Notes: generated by a model not told the origin, from the sequence alone. Counted from the stretch's first letter, positions 26,809-36,606 are shown. The stretch is DNA of 64,000 bases from Urmitella timonensis (GCA_900120415.1 FQLW01000005.1:248001-312000), one strand, 5' to 3'. Program-made: numbers and translations.

Positions 26809-26990
26809 TAGGATTAAGACCAAAAGAATATTTCTTTTTGATAGCGTAAGATAGACTAAAACCGAAGGAACGATTTTTAGATTGCTAACCTCTTCTCTCG
26901 CTGCCGGTAGGGTGGCATCTGACAGGTTACGGTCTAATCCGGCTCGCATCTGCTTCATGGGGATACTTGAAGCGGGCAAAGGGAGGTAAC

Positions 26991-28085
26991 GTGGCTAAAG
27001 TAGTAGTCATTGGCGGCGGTTATGGTGGTATAACCGTAGCGGGTGGGCTAGATGACGTAGCCGATGTCACGTTGGTCGAACAGAAAGACCAGTTTGTTCA
27101 TCACGCCGCCGCGCTCAGGGCGGCAGTAGATTCCGTGTGGGGACACACCGTATTTATGCCCTACAGCCGGCTACTTGAACGGGGGCGGGTCGTTCACGGA
27201 ACCTGTATGCGGGTGGATGGTCGCACGGTTTATGTAGCTGGACATGACCCTATCGAAGCTGATTTTTTGGTGTTAGCAACCGGAACTACCTACCCATTCC
27301 CTGCAAAACACATGGTTTCCCAAGCTTCGGTTGCAAAGGCTCGTCTTGATCAAACGCGCGATAACTTAGCGCGTGCCAAACGAGTAATGCTGGTCGGAGC
27401 GGGTACTGTCGGCGTAGAATTCGCGGGCGAGCTAACCTCCACCTACCCCAATATGAAAATCATTATGGTGGATAAAGAACCCTATATCCTGGGCACTCCT
27501 GGATATTTAGATTCTTTGCGCGAAACCATGACCAAGCAACTAGAAGCACGCGGTATTGAACTGGTACTCGGCGCGCCTTTGGCCTATATGCCTCCCACCG
27601 ATGTGGGTATGCTTTCCACATTCCAGGTGGAAACCCTCGCGGGACAATCCGTAGAAGCCGATATGTGGTTCTTGTGCTATGGCGCTCAAACGTCCTCCGG
27701 CTACCTACACGGATCCTATTCCCAGGTTATGCATGCTAATGGCACCGTTATGGTAGATGAACATCTGCGGGTTAAAGACATGGAGAATGTCTATGCAGTT
27801 GGTGACATCACCGATGTGCCAGAATCAAAGCGCGCAGATGCTGCCCGCGCTCACGCCCGCGTGGTAATCGCGAATATTCGCGATCAGCTATCGGGGCGTA
27901 CTCCTTCGACAACCTATGCTCCGGGTAAGGAGTGGGTCATTTTGCCGTTAGGTCCTGATGGCGGGGCCTCACAGCTGGTTGATCCGGACGGTACAACTAG
28001 GATTGTTGGACCGGAAGAAACCGCCGAAATCAAGGGTACCGATTTGATGGTAACCATGATTCGCGGGCAACTTCACCTACCCTAA
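26991..28085 (+). CDS. NDH-2/FSP1-like FAD-dependent oxidoreductase
   Basis: This 364-residue flavoprotein has an N-terminal FAD Rossmann motif VVVIGGGYGGITVAGGL, a central NAD(P)-binding motif VMLVGAGTVGVEFAGEL, and the C-terminal FAD motif NVYAVGDITDVPESK. This is the AIF/FSP1/type-II NADH dehydrogenase layout without a redox disulfide. It probably transfers electrons from NAD(P)H to a quinone or other acceptor at the membrane, but the acceptor is unknown. An in-frame TTG lies at 26967; GTG 26991 is chosen because GGGAGGT lies just before it and the FAD motif then starts at the usual place. Confidence 0.86.
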   Translation: MAKVVVIGGGYGGITVAGGLDDVADVTLVEQKDQFVHHAAALRAAVDSVWGHTVFMPYSRLLERGRVVHGTCMRVDGRTVYVAGHDPIEADFLVLATGTTYPFPAKHMVSQASVAKARLDQTRDNLARAKRVMLVGAGTVGVEFAGELTSTYPNMKIIMVDKEPYILGTPGYLDSLRETMTKQLEARGIELVLGAPLAYMPPTDVGMLSTFQVETLAGQSVEADMWFLCYGAQTSSGYLHGSYSQVMHANGTVMVDEHLRVKDMENVYAVGDITDVPESKRADAARAHARVVIANIRDQLSGRTPSTTYAPGKEWVILPLGPDGGASQLVDPDGTTRIVGPEETAEIKGTDLMVTMIRGQLHLP

Positions 28086-28123
28086 GCAGGAAGGTTGTAT
28101 AGAAGCTAAGGGGGTAGTCTATC

Positions 28124-28531
28124 GTGGCTGACCATTTACAGGTGACCTTTGATAGTTTTGTTGCAGCGTTGCAAGCGCATTTAGAAGCTGCCCGGCGAGC
28201 AGCTGACCCAGATTCTGACCCACAGGTAGCTAAAGCGAGCCAGGCATTAGAATCAGCCTTTTCTACCTATGATGAAGCGCTCTATTCGCAGCTTGGCTGT
28301 GATCTTCCCCTAGATGTGTTTGAATACGAAGATATTGATTCCGACACTCTTTTCGAACATATTAACCGAGTTTTAGATGATGAAGAATCTGATGACTATG
28401 ACTCAGATTTTGATGATGAAGAATACGACTACGAGGACGAAGACGACTCGGATAAACAGCTAGATGAAGCTGAAGCAGCCCTCCTTGAAGACTACGACTT
28501 TGACGAAGAGGACGAGGAAAACGAAGATTAG
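28124..28531 (+). CDS. Small protein with very acidic C-terminus
   Basis: A 135-residue protein in two parts. Residues 1-85 are a helical-looking region (FVAALQAHLEAARRAADP and so on). Residues about 90-135 are almost all Asp, Glu and Tyr (YDSDFDDEEYDYEDEDD). I know actinobacterial proteins of this type but no function. The acidic tail could bind basic proteins or act as a nucleic-acid mimic; that is speculation. It starts at GTG with GGGGG ten bases upstream. Confidence 0.65.
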   Translation: MADHLQVTFDSFVAALQAHLEAARRAADPDSDPQVAKASQALESAFSTYDEALYSQLGCDLPLDVFEYEDIDSDTLFEHINRVLDDEESDDYDSDFDDEEYDYEDEDDSDKQLDEAEAALLEDYDFDEEDEENED

Positions 28532-28637
28532 TTAGCTTTACCGCGCTTAGCTTACCGCGCCTTCCCGCTAACCCTTCCTGGCTCTTGCTTTAGAAGTTTC
28601 CGCTATTATTTCAAGTTCGCCAGTTATCTGCTTTGGC

Positions 28638-29573
28638 TTAGGCACTAACCTCATCGAGTGCCACCCGGATTTGGTGAGGAACATGGGCATCAGCTGCTTT
28701 AAGTACCGCCGCAAATTGCCCAGCGCTACGTGCTCCGGTCAATGCGCTGGTAACTCCCGGTGCGTCCTTTACCCAGGCTAAGGCCAATTTTAGGGGCTCC
28801 CATTCTAGTCCCTCAGCCCCGGCTAATACCGCTTGGGTTATCGGTTCGTACTCTTTTGAGAGGTAGGGGGCAACGAAGCCTTGTAAATGCTGAGACGCAG
28901 CCCGCGAATCGGGGGGAACGCTGGTTTGATATTTACCGGTCAATACTCCTCGCCCTAACGGTGACCAAGCGATAAAACCAGAATCAAAATGAGTGCTTGC
29001 CGGCAGAATCTCGTCCTCAACTTGACGATTAAGTAAAGAGTATTCCCCTTGGACAGCAGCAACCTCGTAGCGGTCTTGCCCCAGCAATACTGCCAGTTCC
29101 GCCATCGCCCAGGCTGGATAGTTAGACACCCCTACGTAGCGGGCCCGCCCAGAACGCAGTGCCATCTCCAGAGCGGTAAGGGTTTCCTCTACCCGCACAA
29201 ACGGGTCATAGTGGTGTACAAACCAAACATCAAGATAAGAGACTCCTAAACGCTCTAAGGATTGATCTAGTCCGCGCAATAAATTTGCGCGGGAGGCATC
29301 AACACTGGGAGGATCTCCTGGTCGCACCCCTGCCTTTGAACAAATAACCAAATCATCGCGGGAAAATTTCTCCTCAAGGAGATTGCCGATGAGTTTTTCT
29401 GACTCGCCCTCACCATAGGTGGCGGCGGTATCAATCAGGTTGCCCCCGGCATCTAGGAACATTTGAAGCTGCTGACTTGCTTGCTCAAAATCGGTGTCCC
29501 GTCCCCAGGTCAGGGTGCCAAGCCCCAGGGTGGAAACCATCAGTCCGGTACGTCCTAGTCTTCTCTTTTCCAT
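28638..29573 (-). CDS. Aldo/keto reductase
   Basis: A 311-residue NAD(P)H-dependent aldo/keto reductase. It has LGLGTLTWGR, the catalytic Asp/Tyr segment NLIDTAATYGEGESE, Lys in VICSKAG, His in WFVHHYDP, YVGVSNY and the cofactor-binding tail ALTGARSAGQ. The closest pattern is the YghZ/potassium-channel-beta-like group. The substrate is unknown. The minus strand has TAACCT (29585-29580) seven bases before the ATG, so the mRNA is probably leaderless. Confidence 0.9.
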   Translation of the reverse strand: MEKRRLGRTGLMVSTLGLGTLTWGRDTDFEQASQQLQMFLDAGGNLIDTAATYGEGESEKLIGNLLEEKFSRDDLVICSKAGVRPGDPPSVDASRANLLRGLDQSLERLGVSYLDVWFVHHYDPFVRVEETLTALEMALRSGRARYVGVSNYPAWAMAELAVLLGQDRYEVAAVQGEYSLLNRQVEDEILPASTHFDSGFIAWSPLGRGVLTGKYQTSVPPDSRAASQHLQGFVAPYLSKEYEPITQAVLAGAEGLEWEPLKLALAWVKDAPGVTSALTGARSAGQFAAVLKAADAHVPHQIRVALDEVSA

Positions 29574-29796
29574 ATCCCCAGGTTAAAGGGAATCAGTCTT
29601 AGATGTTTTAGGCACGGCGACTAAACTTAAAAACAGTTAGCTACCGAGCTGATTTTTATAGGGATAATCGGTGGGTTAAGGGATTTTGCTGCCCAAACAA
29701 TGTTGCTAAATACCCCGATTTTTGCCGAAAACTGCCAGGGGTGAGAGAAAACACCCACTGTGGCTGCCACTATTTAACCTCTAGGCTATAGGCTTG

Positions 29797-30633
29797 GTGG
29801 ACGTGGGTATTTTTGAAGCCATAATTATGGGGCTAGTTCAAGGTTTAACCGAGTTTTTGCCGATTTCTTCCTCGGCGCATCTTAGGATTGTAGGGGCATT
29901 GTTTGGTGATGATCCGGGCGCAGCCTTCACCGCGATTACACAAATCGGTACTGAAAGCGCAGTTCTTATCTATTTTTGGAAAGATATCAGCCGGATAGTT
30001 TGTAAATGGTTTCAAGCGTTCGCCCCAAAGCGTAGCGGGGTAACTCAAGCTGATTCTGATGTGCGCATGGGGTGGATGATTATTGTAGGCTCCCTTCCGA
30101 TTGGCATTTTGGGATTGCTAGGGCAAGATTTTATTGAGAGCCAGCTTCGCAATATGTGGATTACGGTTTCTATGCTGGTCATATTTGCTTTAATTTTGGG
30201 GGCAGCGGATCGCTACGGTAAGAAAGAAAAAACTTTAGAACATCTGTCGTGGCTGCAAGCTATCCTTTTTGGTTTCGCGCAAGCCCTAGCTTTAATCCCG
30301 GGAGTCTCCCGTTCCGGTGGGACTATTACTGCTGGTCGGCTGATGGGCTTTACTCGGGTGGCGGCGGCTCGCTATTCGTTCCTGCTGGCAATGCCGGCGG
30401 TTTTCGCTTCCGGGTTTTTCGAGGCCGCTAAATCAGTAGGGAATAATCCTGCCGGTTGGGGCGCAACCATTCTGGCTACCGTAGTTGCTTTCGCGGTGGG
30501 ATATGCGGTTATTGTTTGGTTTATGCGTCTTTTGGAAACCAAGACCTTTACTCCTTTCGTTATTTATCGTCTGCTTTTGGGTATCGGGGTTGCTGTGGCG
30601 CTAGCTACTGGCGCTTTATCGGCATTGGCGTAA
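29797..30633 (+). CDS. uppP: Undecaprenyl-diphosphatase
   Basis: UppP (BacA) dephosphorylates undecaprenyl pyrophosphate so the lipid carrier can be reused in cell-wall synthesis; it is an integral membrane protein. The 278-residue product has the signature [20 protein letters not shown] near the N-terminus with SSAHL, and the second signature [16 protein letters not shown], plus about seven membrane helices. Possible starts are TTG 29794, GTG 29797 and GTG 29803. TAGGCT at 29782-29787 places transcription start at about 29794-29797, so a leaderless GTG is my choice. Confidence 0.95.
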   Translation: MDVGIFEAIIMGLVQGLTEFLPISSSAHLRIVGALFGDDPGAAFTAITQIGTESAVLIYFWKDISRIVCKWFQAFAPKRSGVTQADSDVRMGWMIIVGSLPIGILGLLGQDFIESQLRNMWITVSMLVIFALILGAADRYGKKEKTLEHLSWLQAILFGFAQALALIPGVSRSGGTITAGRLMGFTRVAAARYSFLLAMPAVFASGFFEAAKSVGNNPAGWGATILATVVAFAVGYAVIVWFMRLLETKTFTPFVIYRLLLGIGVAVALATGALSALA

Positions 30634-30656
30634 GCAAATACGGGGATTTTTAAGCT

Positions 30657-31298
30657 ATGGGCGCGGTTCTTTTTGATATGGACGGAACCTTGATTGATTC
30701 CGAACCGCTGTGGCATCGTGCGGAAGCACAGATTGTTGCGGGGTTCAATCAGGAATGGAGTGTAGAGGACGGGCAGGCTTTAACTGGCAACTCCCTGTTT
30801 GATAGTGCCTGTATTATGATTCAACGCAAGAATCTGCCGTTAGCGCCCAAGGCGGTGATTGAGATGATGGTCTCGGCAATGCACCAGTTCTATGTTACTC
30901 AGGGGGTACCTTGGATTGAGGGAGCCAAGTCGTTATTAGGCGAGTTGGCATCGGCAAATATCGCTACTGCCTTGGTTTCGGCTTCCTATGACATTTTGGT
31001 TCAGGATGTGTGTCGTAGCGCCCCGAAAGGTGCCTTGAGTGTCATGGTGACTGGTTCTGAAGTGGGCATCCGGCAAAAACCGTTCGGAGATCCCTATCTG
31101 CTGGCAGCTAAACGTCTGGGAGTGCCGATAGAGCAGTGTTTAGTGGTGGAGGATTCTACTCCCGGACTGAAAGCTGGAAAAGATGCGGGGGCGCGCCTGG
31201 CTTTGGTAGGGCAGCGGGAAGTTAGCGGAATTGAGGCGGCGCGTTTTAGCTCGGTAGGTCAAATGACGCTAAACGATGTGCAGCGCTTGTTAGCTTAA
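30657..31298 (+). CDS. HAD family hydrolase (CbbY/beta-phosphoglucomutase-like)
   Basis: A 213-residue HAD-IA protein with the nucleophile motif VLFDMDGTLIDSEPLWHRAE and helical cap. Motif II lies around ALVSASYD, the lysine in GIRQKPFGDPY, and LVVEDSTPGLKAGKDAGARL closes the active site. Phosphatases of this shape act on sugar phosphates. It follows uppP by 23 bases and probably shares its transcript. A weak GGGGA ribosome site lies about ten bases before ATG. Confidence 0.86.
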   Translation: MGAVLFDMDGTLIDSEPLWHRAEAQIVAGFNQEWSVEDGQALTGNSLFDSACIMIQRKNLPLAPKAVIEMMVSAMHQFYVTQGVPWIEGAKSLLGELASANIATALVSASYDILVQDVCRSAPKGALSVMVTGSEVGIRQKPFGDPYLLAAKRLGVPIEQCLVVEDSTPGLKAGKDAGARLALVGQREVSGIEAARFSSVGQMTLNDVQRLLA

Positions 31299-31324
31299 AG
31301 CAGCCCCGCGTCCTTAGATGCCAG

Positions 31325-32170
31325 CTATACTTGGTCTACCTGCGTAGATAATAGTTTTTGGACGCCCTCTTCAGAGATTTCGGGCGGGGTTCCTCCCAGG
31401 AGAGGACAGTGTGCCCGGTAGTCACACCAGTTACAAAGCGGCGAGCGGCGCGGTGGAAAATCCCCGGAGCGGGCTTGGGAAGAAATCTGTTCCCAAACCG
31501 CCAATATTTCCGCGTTGGTGGCATCTATGTCTGCAATTGTGGGGGTATAAGTGTAAACCTGCCGGTCTTTGAGGAATAACAATTGGAGGCGAGCCGGTAA
31601 TTCTCCTTGGGTTAAATACCAGATTAGCGCGTAAAAACGGATTTGAAACTGGTAGGGACCGATATAGCGTTCGGCGGGTGCTTTGCCGGTTTTATAGTCC
31701 ACAATCCGTACCAACCCGGTGGGGGATATATCTACCCGGTCGATATATCCATGCAGGTTCAGATGGTCTTTATTGGTCACCCGCAAGTATTTTTCCCGGT
31801 GAGCCGGGTTCAACCTATCGGGGTTTTCCATCAAAAAATAGTTGGCAAGCAGCTCGCGACAAGATTCTAGGAATTGATTTTCTTCGCTTTTGTCGCCCTT
31901 AAATAGTTCGGCATATAGCTCGGGATTTTCATCTATAGTGTCCTCCCAGATTTCATAAATCTTCTGGTCAGCGCTTTCAAATCTGCGTTCCTTTGCGGGC
32001 AAATCAAACAGATTTTCTAGAACTGAATGAACCAAGGTTCCTCGCCGGCGCACCGGGCTTTCTTTGGCGGGAAGTTTATCTATCACTTGGAATCGGAACT
32101 GCAAGGGACAGTTGCGGAAAGTCCCGATGCGGGAGGGTGAGAGGGCGGCGGAGTGGTCAGCGGAACTCAT
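31325..32170 (-). CDS. RecB-like PD-(D/E)xK nuclease with Fe-S cysteines
   Basis: A 281-residue single-domain nuclease of the RecB/AddB C-terminal (Cas4-like) group. Motifs are RIGTFRNCPLQF with the first Cys, RRGTLVHSVLE, LHGYIDRVDI (Asp), VDYKTGK (Asp-x-Lys) and a C-terminal cluster LCNWCDYRAHCPL, giving four Cys for a 4Fe-4S cluster. It has no helicase part and no CRISPR genes are near, so it is most like the stand-alone actinobacterial RecB-family exonuclease of unknown role in DNA repair. It is divergent from trmI, both with TAGAAT boxes just before leaderless starts. Confidence 0.88.
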   Translation of the reverse strand: MSSADHSAALSPSRIGTFRNCPLQFRFQVIDKLPAKESPVRRRGTLVHSVLENLFDLPAKERRFESADQKIYEIWEDTIDENPELYAELFKGDKSEENQFLESCRELLANYFLMENPDRLNPAHREKYLRVTNKDHLNLHGYIDRVDISPTGLVRIVDYKTGKAPAERYIGPYQFQIRFYALIWYLTQGELPARLQLLFLKDRQVYTYTPTIADIDATNAEILAVWEQISSQARSGDFPPRRSPLCNWCDYRAHCPLLGGTPPEISEEGVQKLLSTQVDQV

Positions 32171-32233
32171 ATCCCTATTCTAGGACGTTCTGGCGCGCGG
32201 TCTGGATAGTTAATAACAGATAGAATAGGGAAA

Positions 32234-33343
32234 ATGAGCTTTAAACTACCAGCAGAGGGTGGCAAAATCCCTCGTTCTGTAGCTGAAGGGACGGCGCGCA
32301 GCCGTTCGCGAGGGGTTTTCCGCCTCGGAGATCGGGTGCAGCTGCAAGGAGCGGCGGGGGATCTATATACGGTCACTATCACCGAGAAAGGTTGGTTTAA
32401 TACCGCTAAAGCCTCATTTGCCCTGGCACAGTTAATAGGACGTGAAGAGGGGAGCCTGGTCTGCTCCCGGGAGGGGCGCGAGTTTTTAGCGTTCCGTCCT
32501 CGCCGTTTGGATTACACCTTGTCCATGCCGCGAGGGGCAGCGATTATCTACCCGAAAGACGCGGCTCAAATTCTCCAATCTGCGGACATATTTGCTGGTG
32601 CTCGAGTTTTTGAATGTGGAGCTGGTTCGGGGGCTCTCAGTATTTCTTTGCTGGAGATGATTGGAGATAGCGGTCAGCTAGTTTCGCTGGAGGCACGGGA
32701 AGATTTTACCGATATTGCCCAAGCAAATGTGGATTTGTGGTTTGGTACCTCTCACCCGGCTTGGCAGCTTCAGCGCGGCCGGCTCGGGCAGCTAGATTTA
32801 GTGAGCCTTTACGGAAAGCACTATTTTGATCGGGCAGTCATTGATTTGTTGGACCCTTGGCAATATCTGGATATTTTGCATCAAATATTGGTTCCCGGTG
32901 GGGTGCTTTGCTGTTATGTAACCACCGTAACCCAGATGTCTACACTGGTAGAGTCCTTAAGGGAACATGGGGGTTTCGGGTTTACTCAAAGCGAGGAAAC
33001 TATGCAACGTCTGTGGCACACCGAGGGTCTAGCGCTGCGTCCGGAACATAACATGGTTGGTCACACCGGGTTTTTAGTTACTACCCGCAGTTTATCTTCG
33101 GGGGCTAGACGTCCGAAGAAACTTGGTTCTACCCCAAAAGAAGCCAAAATTAATGGTGGGCAGTGGGGTGCGGAAGCTAACTGGTCAGAGGTTGAGCTGG
33201 GGCAGCGCCGACCTTCTGAACGTAAAACCCGCCGGGTGCGCCGCGATGTGGTTAGGCGCGCCGATTATTGGGTGCGAGGAAACCAGGGTGAGGACGATTG
33301 CCCACCCCCGGAACCGGCTTCTAGTTCGCACGCGCCCTCGTAA
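32234..33343 (+). CDS. trmI: tRNA (adenine-58-N1)-methyltransferase TrmI
   Basis: TrmI methylates A58 in the T-loop of tRNA using SAM. The 369-residue protein has the N-terminal beta-barrel (FRLGDRVQLQGA), the SAM-binding motif RVFECGAGSGALSISLL (about 124-140), and the family block IDLLDPWQYL. After about residue 285 it has a basic, Arg/Lys/Ser-rich extension of some 80 residues not needed for the fold; it may bind RNA. In actinobacteria trmI sits just before arc, as here. TAGAAT at 32221-32226 is eight bases before ATG (leaderless). Confidence 0.93.
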   Translation: MSFKLPAEGGKIPRSVAEGTARSRSRGVFRLGDRVQLQGAAGDLYTVTITEKGWFNTAKASFALAQLIGREEGSLVCSREGREFLAFRPRRLDYTLSMPRGAAIIYPKDAAQILQSADIFAGARVFECGAGSGALSISLLEMIGDSGQLVSLEAREDFTDIAQANVDLWFGTSHPAWQLQRGRLGQLDLVSLYGKHYFDRAVIDLLDPWQYLDILHQILVPGGVLCCYVTTVTQMSTLVESLREHGGFGFTQSEETMQRLWHTEGLALRPEHNMVGHTGFLVTTRSLSSGARRPKKLGSTPKEAKINGGQWGAEANWSEVELGQRRPSERKTRRVRRDVVRRADYWVRGNQGEDDCPPPEPASSSHAPS

Positions 33344-33422
33344 CTTGAGGTGTTAAACAGCGCATTTATGATGATTTACGGGTTTTTTATAGCCTGGAGA
33401 GGCTTTGGGGGAAAGGAAAACA

Positions 33423-34964
33423 ATGCCTAGGGATAGCGCTGAAGATATACAGGCGCTGAAAAGGGAAGTTACTTCCCTTAAGGGGAAAAATCAGCGACTT
33501 TCCTCAGCTTTGACTGCGGCTCGCGATCAGGTAGCGCAGCTGCATCAACAATTGTCGCTTTTAGCTAAACCTCCAGCAACTGTGGCGCTAGTGGCACAAG
33601 CGCCGATTGTTGAGGGCGAAGTTAGGGTTTTTCTGGGTGGTAAACCGATGGTGCTTCCGCTGCATCCGAAGATTAACCCTGCCCAGCTGCAAGTAGGTTT
33701 AGAGGTGCTCGTAAATGCGGAAATGGTGGTCACTAAAGTCCTGTCTTACCCCACTAGCGGCACTTTGGCGCAGGTAAGAGAGATCCTGCCTCAGGGGCGT
33801 GCCTTGGTGCAATTAGGTAATACTGATACCGAGGTGGTGCGGCTGGCAGCCCCCCTAGTGGGAGCGCTGGAAGTGGGGGATTCAATTCTACTTACCCCTC
33901 GCAGCCGGATAGGCATCCAAAAGATTCAAAGAGGGGAAGTTGAACAGCTCTTAGCTCCCCAAATCCCCAATGTTTCCTATCGCCAAATTGGGGGATTGGA
34001 CAAGCAGATTGAAACTATCCGGGACGCGGTGGAATTGCCGTTTCTCCACCCGGAGCTTTACCACCAATATGGACTTCGCGCCCCGAAAGGTATTTTGCTG
34101 TATGGACCGCCTGGTTGTGGGAAAACTCTAATCGCGAAAGCGGTAGCCACTTCCCTAGGGAACAGCGCTAATGGAAAATCTTCCTATTTTTTGTCGATTA
34201 AAGGGCCCGAGTTGCTCTCTAAGTTTGTGGGAGAAACTGAACGGCAGATTCGCGCTATTTTTTCCAGGGCGCGTCAGCTTGCCAGCAATGAGCATCCGGT
34301 AGTTATTTTCTTTGACGAAATGGAGGCGCTTTTCCGCACCCGGGGATCAGGTATTTCTTCCGATGTGGAAACGATGATTGTTCCGCAGCTACTCGCAGAA
34401 ATTGACGGAGTGGACACCCTCTCTAATGTGATTGTTATTGGGGCTTCCAACCGTGAGGACATGATTGACCCGGCGGTGCTGCGTCCGGGGCGACTGGATG
34501 TGCGGGTACGGATTGACCGCCCCCAGCTTCTTCAGGCGGGAGAAATCTTTGATATCCATCTAGGGGACTCGGTTCCGCTGCAAAGCGGTGACGAAACTTC
34601 GCCAAGCAGCACCCGCCAGCGCCTTCGCGAGAAACTGGTGGCGCTGCTGGGAGAAGAATCTAGTCACACTCAGCTTTACGAGGTCGTCTATGAAGATGGG
34701 GGACGCGAAATCATCTATGCTGCCTCCTTGCTTTCAGGGGCAATGATTGCCTCTATTGTTGAACGGGCAAAGAAAGCAGCTATTAAAGACTCTTTGCAAG
34801 GACGCAAGGCAGTAAGCGGCTTGAGCTGGGCTCATGTTGAATGGGCTGCCTTAGAGGAAATCCGAGAAACCGCCGCTTTGGGCACGTCTAATGACCCGGG
34901 AGAGTGGGCTAGAACCCTCGGGGTTAGGGGAGGACGAATCGTTGATGTACGCAGCTTGCAATAG
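33423..34964 (+). CDS. arc: Pup-dependent AAA ATPase ARC/Mpa
   Basis: ARC (Mpa in mycobacteria) is a hexameric AAA unfoldase that recognises Pup-tagged proteins. The 513-residue protein has an N-terminal coiled coil (LKREVTSLKGKNQRLSSALT, residues about 9-45), tandem OB folds, then an AAA domain with GPPGCGKT Walker A, VIFFDEMEAL Walker B and LRPGRLDVRVR. The C-terminus ends VDVRSLQ, without the Gln-Tyr-Leu docking motif that opens the 20S proteasome. ATG 33423 has AAAGGA upstream; a TTG at 33405 is also in frame but less likely. dop follows after nine bases. Confidence 0.93.
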   Translation: MPRDSAEDIQALKREVTSLKGKNQRLSSALTAARDQVAQLHQQLSLLAKPPATVALVAQAPIVEGEVRVFLGGKPMVLPLHPKINPAQLQVGLEVLVNAEMVVTKVLSYPTSGTLAQVREILPQGRALVQLGNTDTEVVRLAAPLVGALEVGDSILLTPRSRIGIQKIQRGEVEQLLAPQIPNVSYRQIGGLDKQIETIRDAVELPFLHPELYHQYGLRAPKGILLYGPPGCGKTLIAKAVATSLGNSANGKSSYFLSIKGPELLSKFVGETERQIRAIFSRARQLASNEHPVVIFFDEMEALFRTRGSGISSDVETMIVPQLLAEIDGVDTLSNVIVIGASNREDMIDPAVLRPGRLDVRVRIDRPQLLQAGEIFDIHLGDSVPLQSGDETSPSSTRQRLREKLVALLGEESSHTQLYEVVYEDGGREIIYAASLLSGAMIASIVERAKKAAIKDSLQGRKAVSGLSWAHVEWAALEEIRETAALGTSNDPGEWARTLGVRGGRIVDVRSLQ

Positions 34965-34973
34965 GAGAATCTG

Positions 34974-36554
34974 ATGGTAGTTAGTGCTGTTAAACGCCCG
35001 ATGGGAACCGAAACCGAGTTTGGGATTATCCAGGCAGGGAACATTTACGCCAATCCGGTAGCGATTTCTAGCCAAATCGTATGTGCCTACCGTGACCATT
35101 CGCGTCCAGGCGAAGCCGTTAGCTGGGATTACGACGGAGAAAATCCCCTGCAAGATATGCGGGGTTTTTCGATTAGTCCCCGGGAAGCGGATCCTTCGCA
35201 ACTGACCAATAATCCCGAGCAGCTGGCGCCTTCCGGTCGCGAACTTAGGGCAGTAGCGCGTCCAAGTCAGCAAGAAGCCGCAATGCCTAAGCCAAGCGCC
35301 TGTGTACTTACTAATGGCGCGCGCCTCTACGTTGATCACGCGCACCCAGAATATTCCTCGCCCGAAACCCTAAATCCTCGCCAAGGCGCGCTCTATGATG
35401 CGGCCGGGGACGAGATTGCTCGTCGCGCGATGGAGCTGGCAGACCAAAATGGCGAAAACATTCAGCTTTATAAAAACAATGTTGATGGCAAAGGAGCAGC
35501 CTACGGTACTCACGAAAACTATCTGGTACGCCGCGACCTCGATTTTCATAAACTAGCGCAGTTTTTGATTCCGTTCTTAGTCACCCGTCCAATTATTTGC
35601 GGAGCAGGGAGAGTCGGTATCGGGCAGCGTTCCCAAATCCCGGGTTTTCAAATCTCTCAACGCGCCGACTATGTAGAAAACGATATTGGTTTAGAAACCA
35701 CGTTTAACCGTCCGATTGTTAATACCCGGGACGAACCGCACGCTGATGCGAGCCGGTGGCGGCGGCTGCATATTATTGGCGGGGACGCGAACCGTTTCCA
35801 CTATTCGGCTTATATCCGTTTAGGTACTACCGCTGCTTTTCTTTGGTTAATCGAAAACGCCGGTACTGCCCAAATACGCGCCCTAGAGAACCTAAGAATC
35901 GTTTCCGACCCGGTGGAAGAAACTTGGGCGGTATCTCATGATTTGACGCTAACCCACCGTATCCAGACCGCTTCTGGCCCGCTCACCGCTTTAGAGATTC
36001 AAAACGCCATTTTAGAGACGGTCGATACGATGGTTACTCAAGCCGGCGGCGCTGACGCGGACACCAGTGCCCTTCTTAATAGCTGGCGCGCCCTCTTGAA
36101 ATCCTTAGGAACAGATCGCCACCTAGCTGCCCGCCAAATAGAGTGGGTAGCAAAATACCAGTTGCTTTCCCGTATGCGTGAGCGTTTAGGGTGCGAGTGG
36201 GATAACCCTAAAATCCAGGCATTAGATTTGCAGTGGGCAGCGCTGCGGCCGGGAATATTTGAACAGCTTTGTACGGCCGGAATGGTTGAGCAACTGTTTA
36301 GCGCCAAAGAAATATCGCAAGCGGTTTTAGAGCCTCCCCAGGCAGGAAGAGCTTGGGTGCGTGGTATGGCAGTTGCGAAACTTCCACAGGTAAAGAAAGG
36401 ATCTTGGCAATCGCTGCTTCTAGATTTAGGGGGCGAACACCTTTTACGTTTTCCCTTAGGCGACCCCGACCGAGAAGCAAGCCAAGAGCAAAGAGAGGCC
36501 TTGCGCCGCGCCGATGCCCTGGCATTTGTTAAAACCGCCGGTCAAAAGGCTTGA
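34974..36554 (+). CDS. dop: Pup deamidase/depupylase Dop
   Basis: Dop converts the C-terminal Gln of Pup to Glu so that it can be ligated, and also removes Pup from tagged proteins. The 526-residue enzyme is of the carboxylate-amine ligase (glutamine-synthetase-like) fold. It has MGTETEFGII at the start, LYVDHAHPEYSSPE with the catalytic Asp, YKNNVDGKG, and HENYLVRRD. The extra residues between positions about 40 and 75 fit the Dop-specific loop. AGGAGA precedes the ATG. The order arc-dop-pup-pafA is as in Mycobacterium except that the proteasome genes are missing. Confidence 0.94.
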   Translation: MVVSAVKRPMGTETEFGIIQAGNIYANPVAISSQIVCAYRDHSRPGEAVSWDYDGENPLQDMRGFSISPREADPSQLTNNPEQLAPSGRELRAVARPSQQEAAMPKPSACVLTNGARLYVDHAHPEYSSPETLNPRQGALYDAAGDEIARRAMELADQNGENIQLYKNNVDGKGAAYGTHENYLVRRDLDFHKLAQFLIPFLVTRPIICGAGRVGIGQRSQIPGFQISQRADYVENDIGLETTFNRPIVNTRDEPHADASRWRRLHIIGGDANRFHYSAYIRLGTTAAFLWLIENAGTAQIRALENLRIVSDPVEETWAVSHDLTLTHRIQTASGPLTALEIQNAILETVDTMVTQAGGADADTSALLNSWRALLKSLGTDRHLAARQIEWVAKYQLLSRMRERLGCEWDNPKIQALDLQWAALRPGIFEQLCTAGMVEQLFSAKEISQAVLEPPQAGRAWVRGMAVAKLPQVKKGSWQSLLLDLGGEHLLRFPLGDPDREASQEQREALRRADALAFVKTAGQKA

Positions 36555-36606
36555 TAGGAAAAAATCTCCGAAAAATCGTAGGCTTAACCCATATTAGGAG
36601 GACAAA

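Noticed and set aside
26967-26990. Upstream TTG start for the flavoprotein
   Set aside because: GTG 26991 has a ribosome site just before it and places the FAD motif at the usual distance from the N-terminus.
28432-28514. Repetitive-looking GAT/GAA run
   Set aside because: It is simply the codons of the acidic tail of the small protein at 28124, not a DNA repeat element.
31325-32170. A Cas4-like gene suggesting CRISPR
   Set aside because: The domain matches, but there are no cas genes or arrays in the window; a stand-alone RecB-family nuclease is the better reading.
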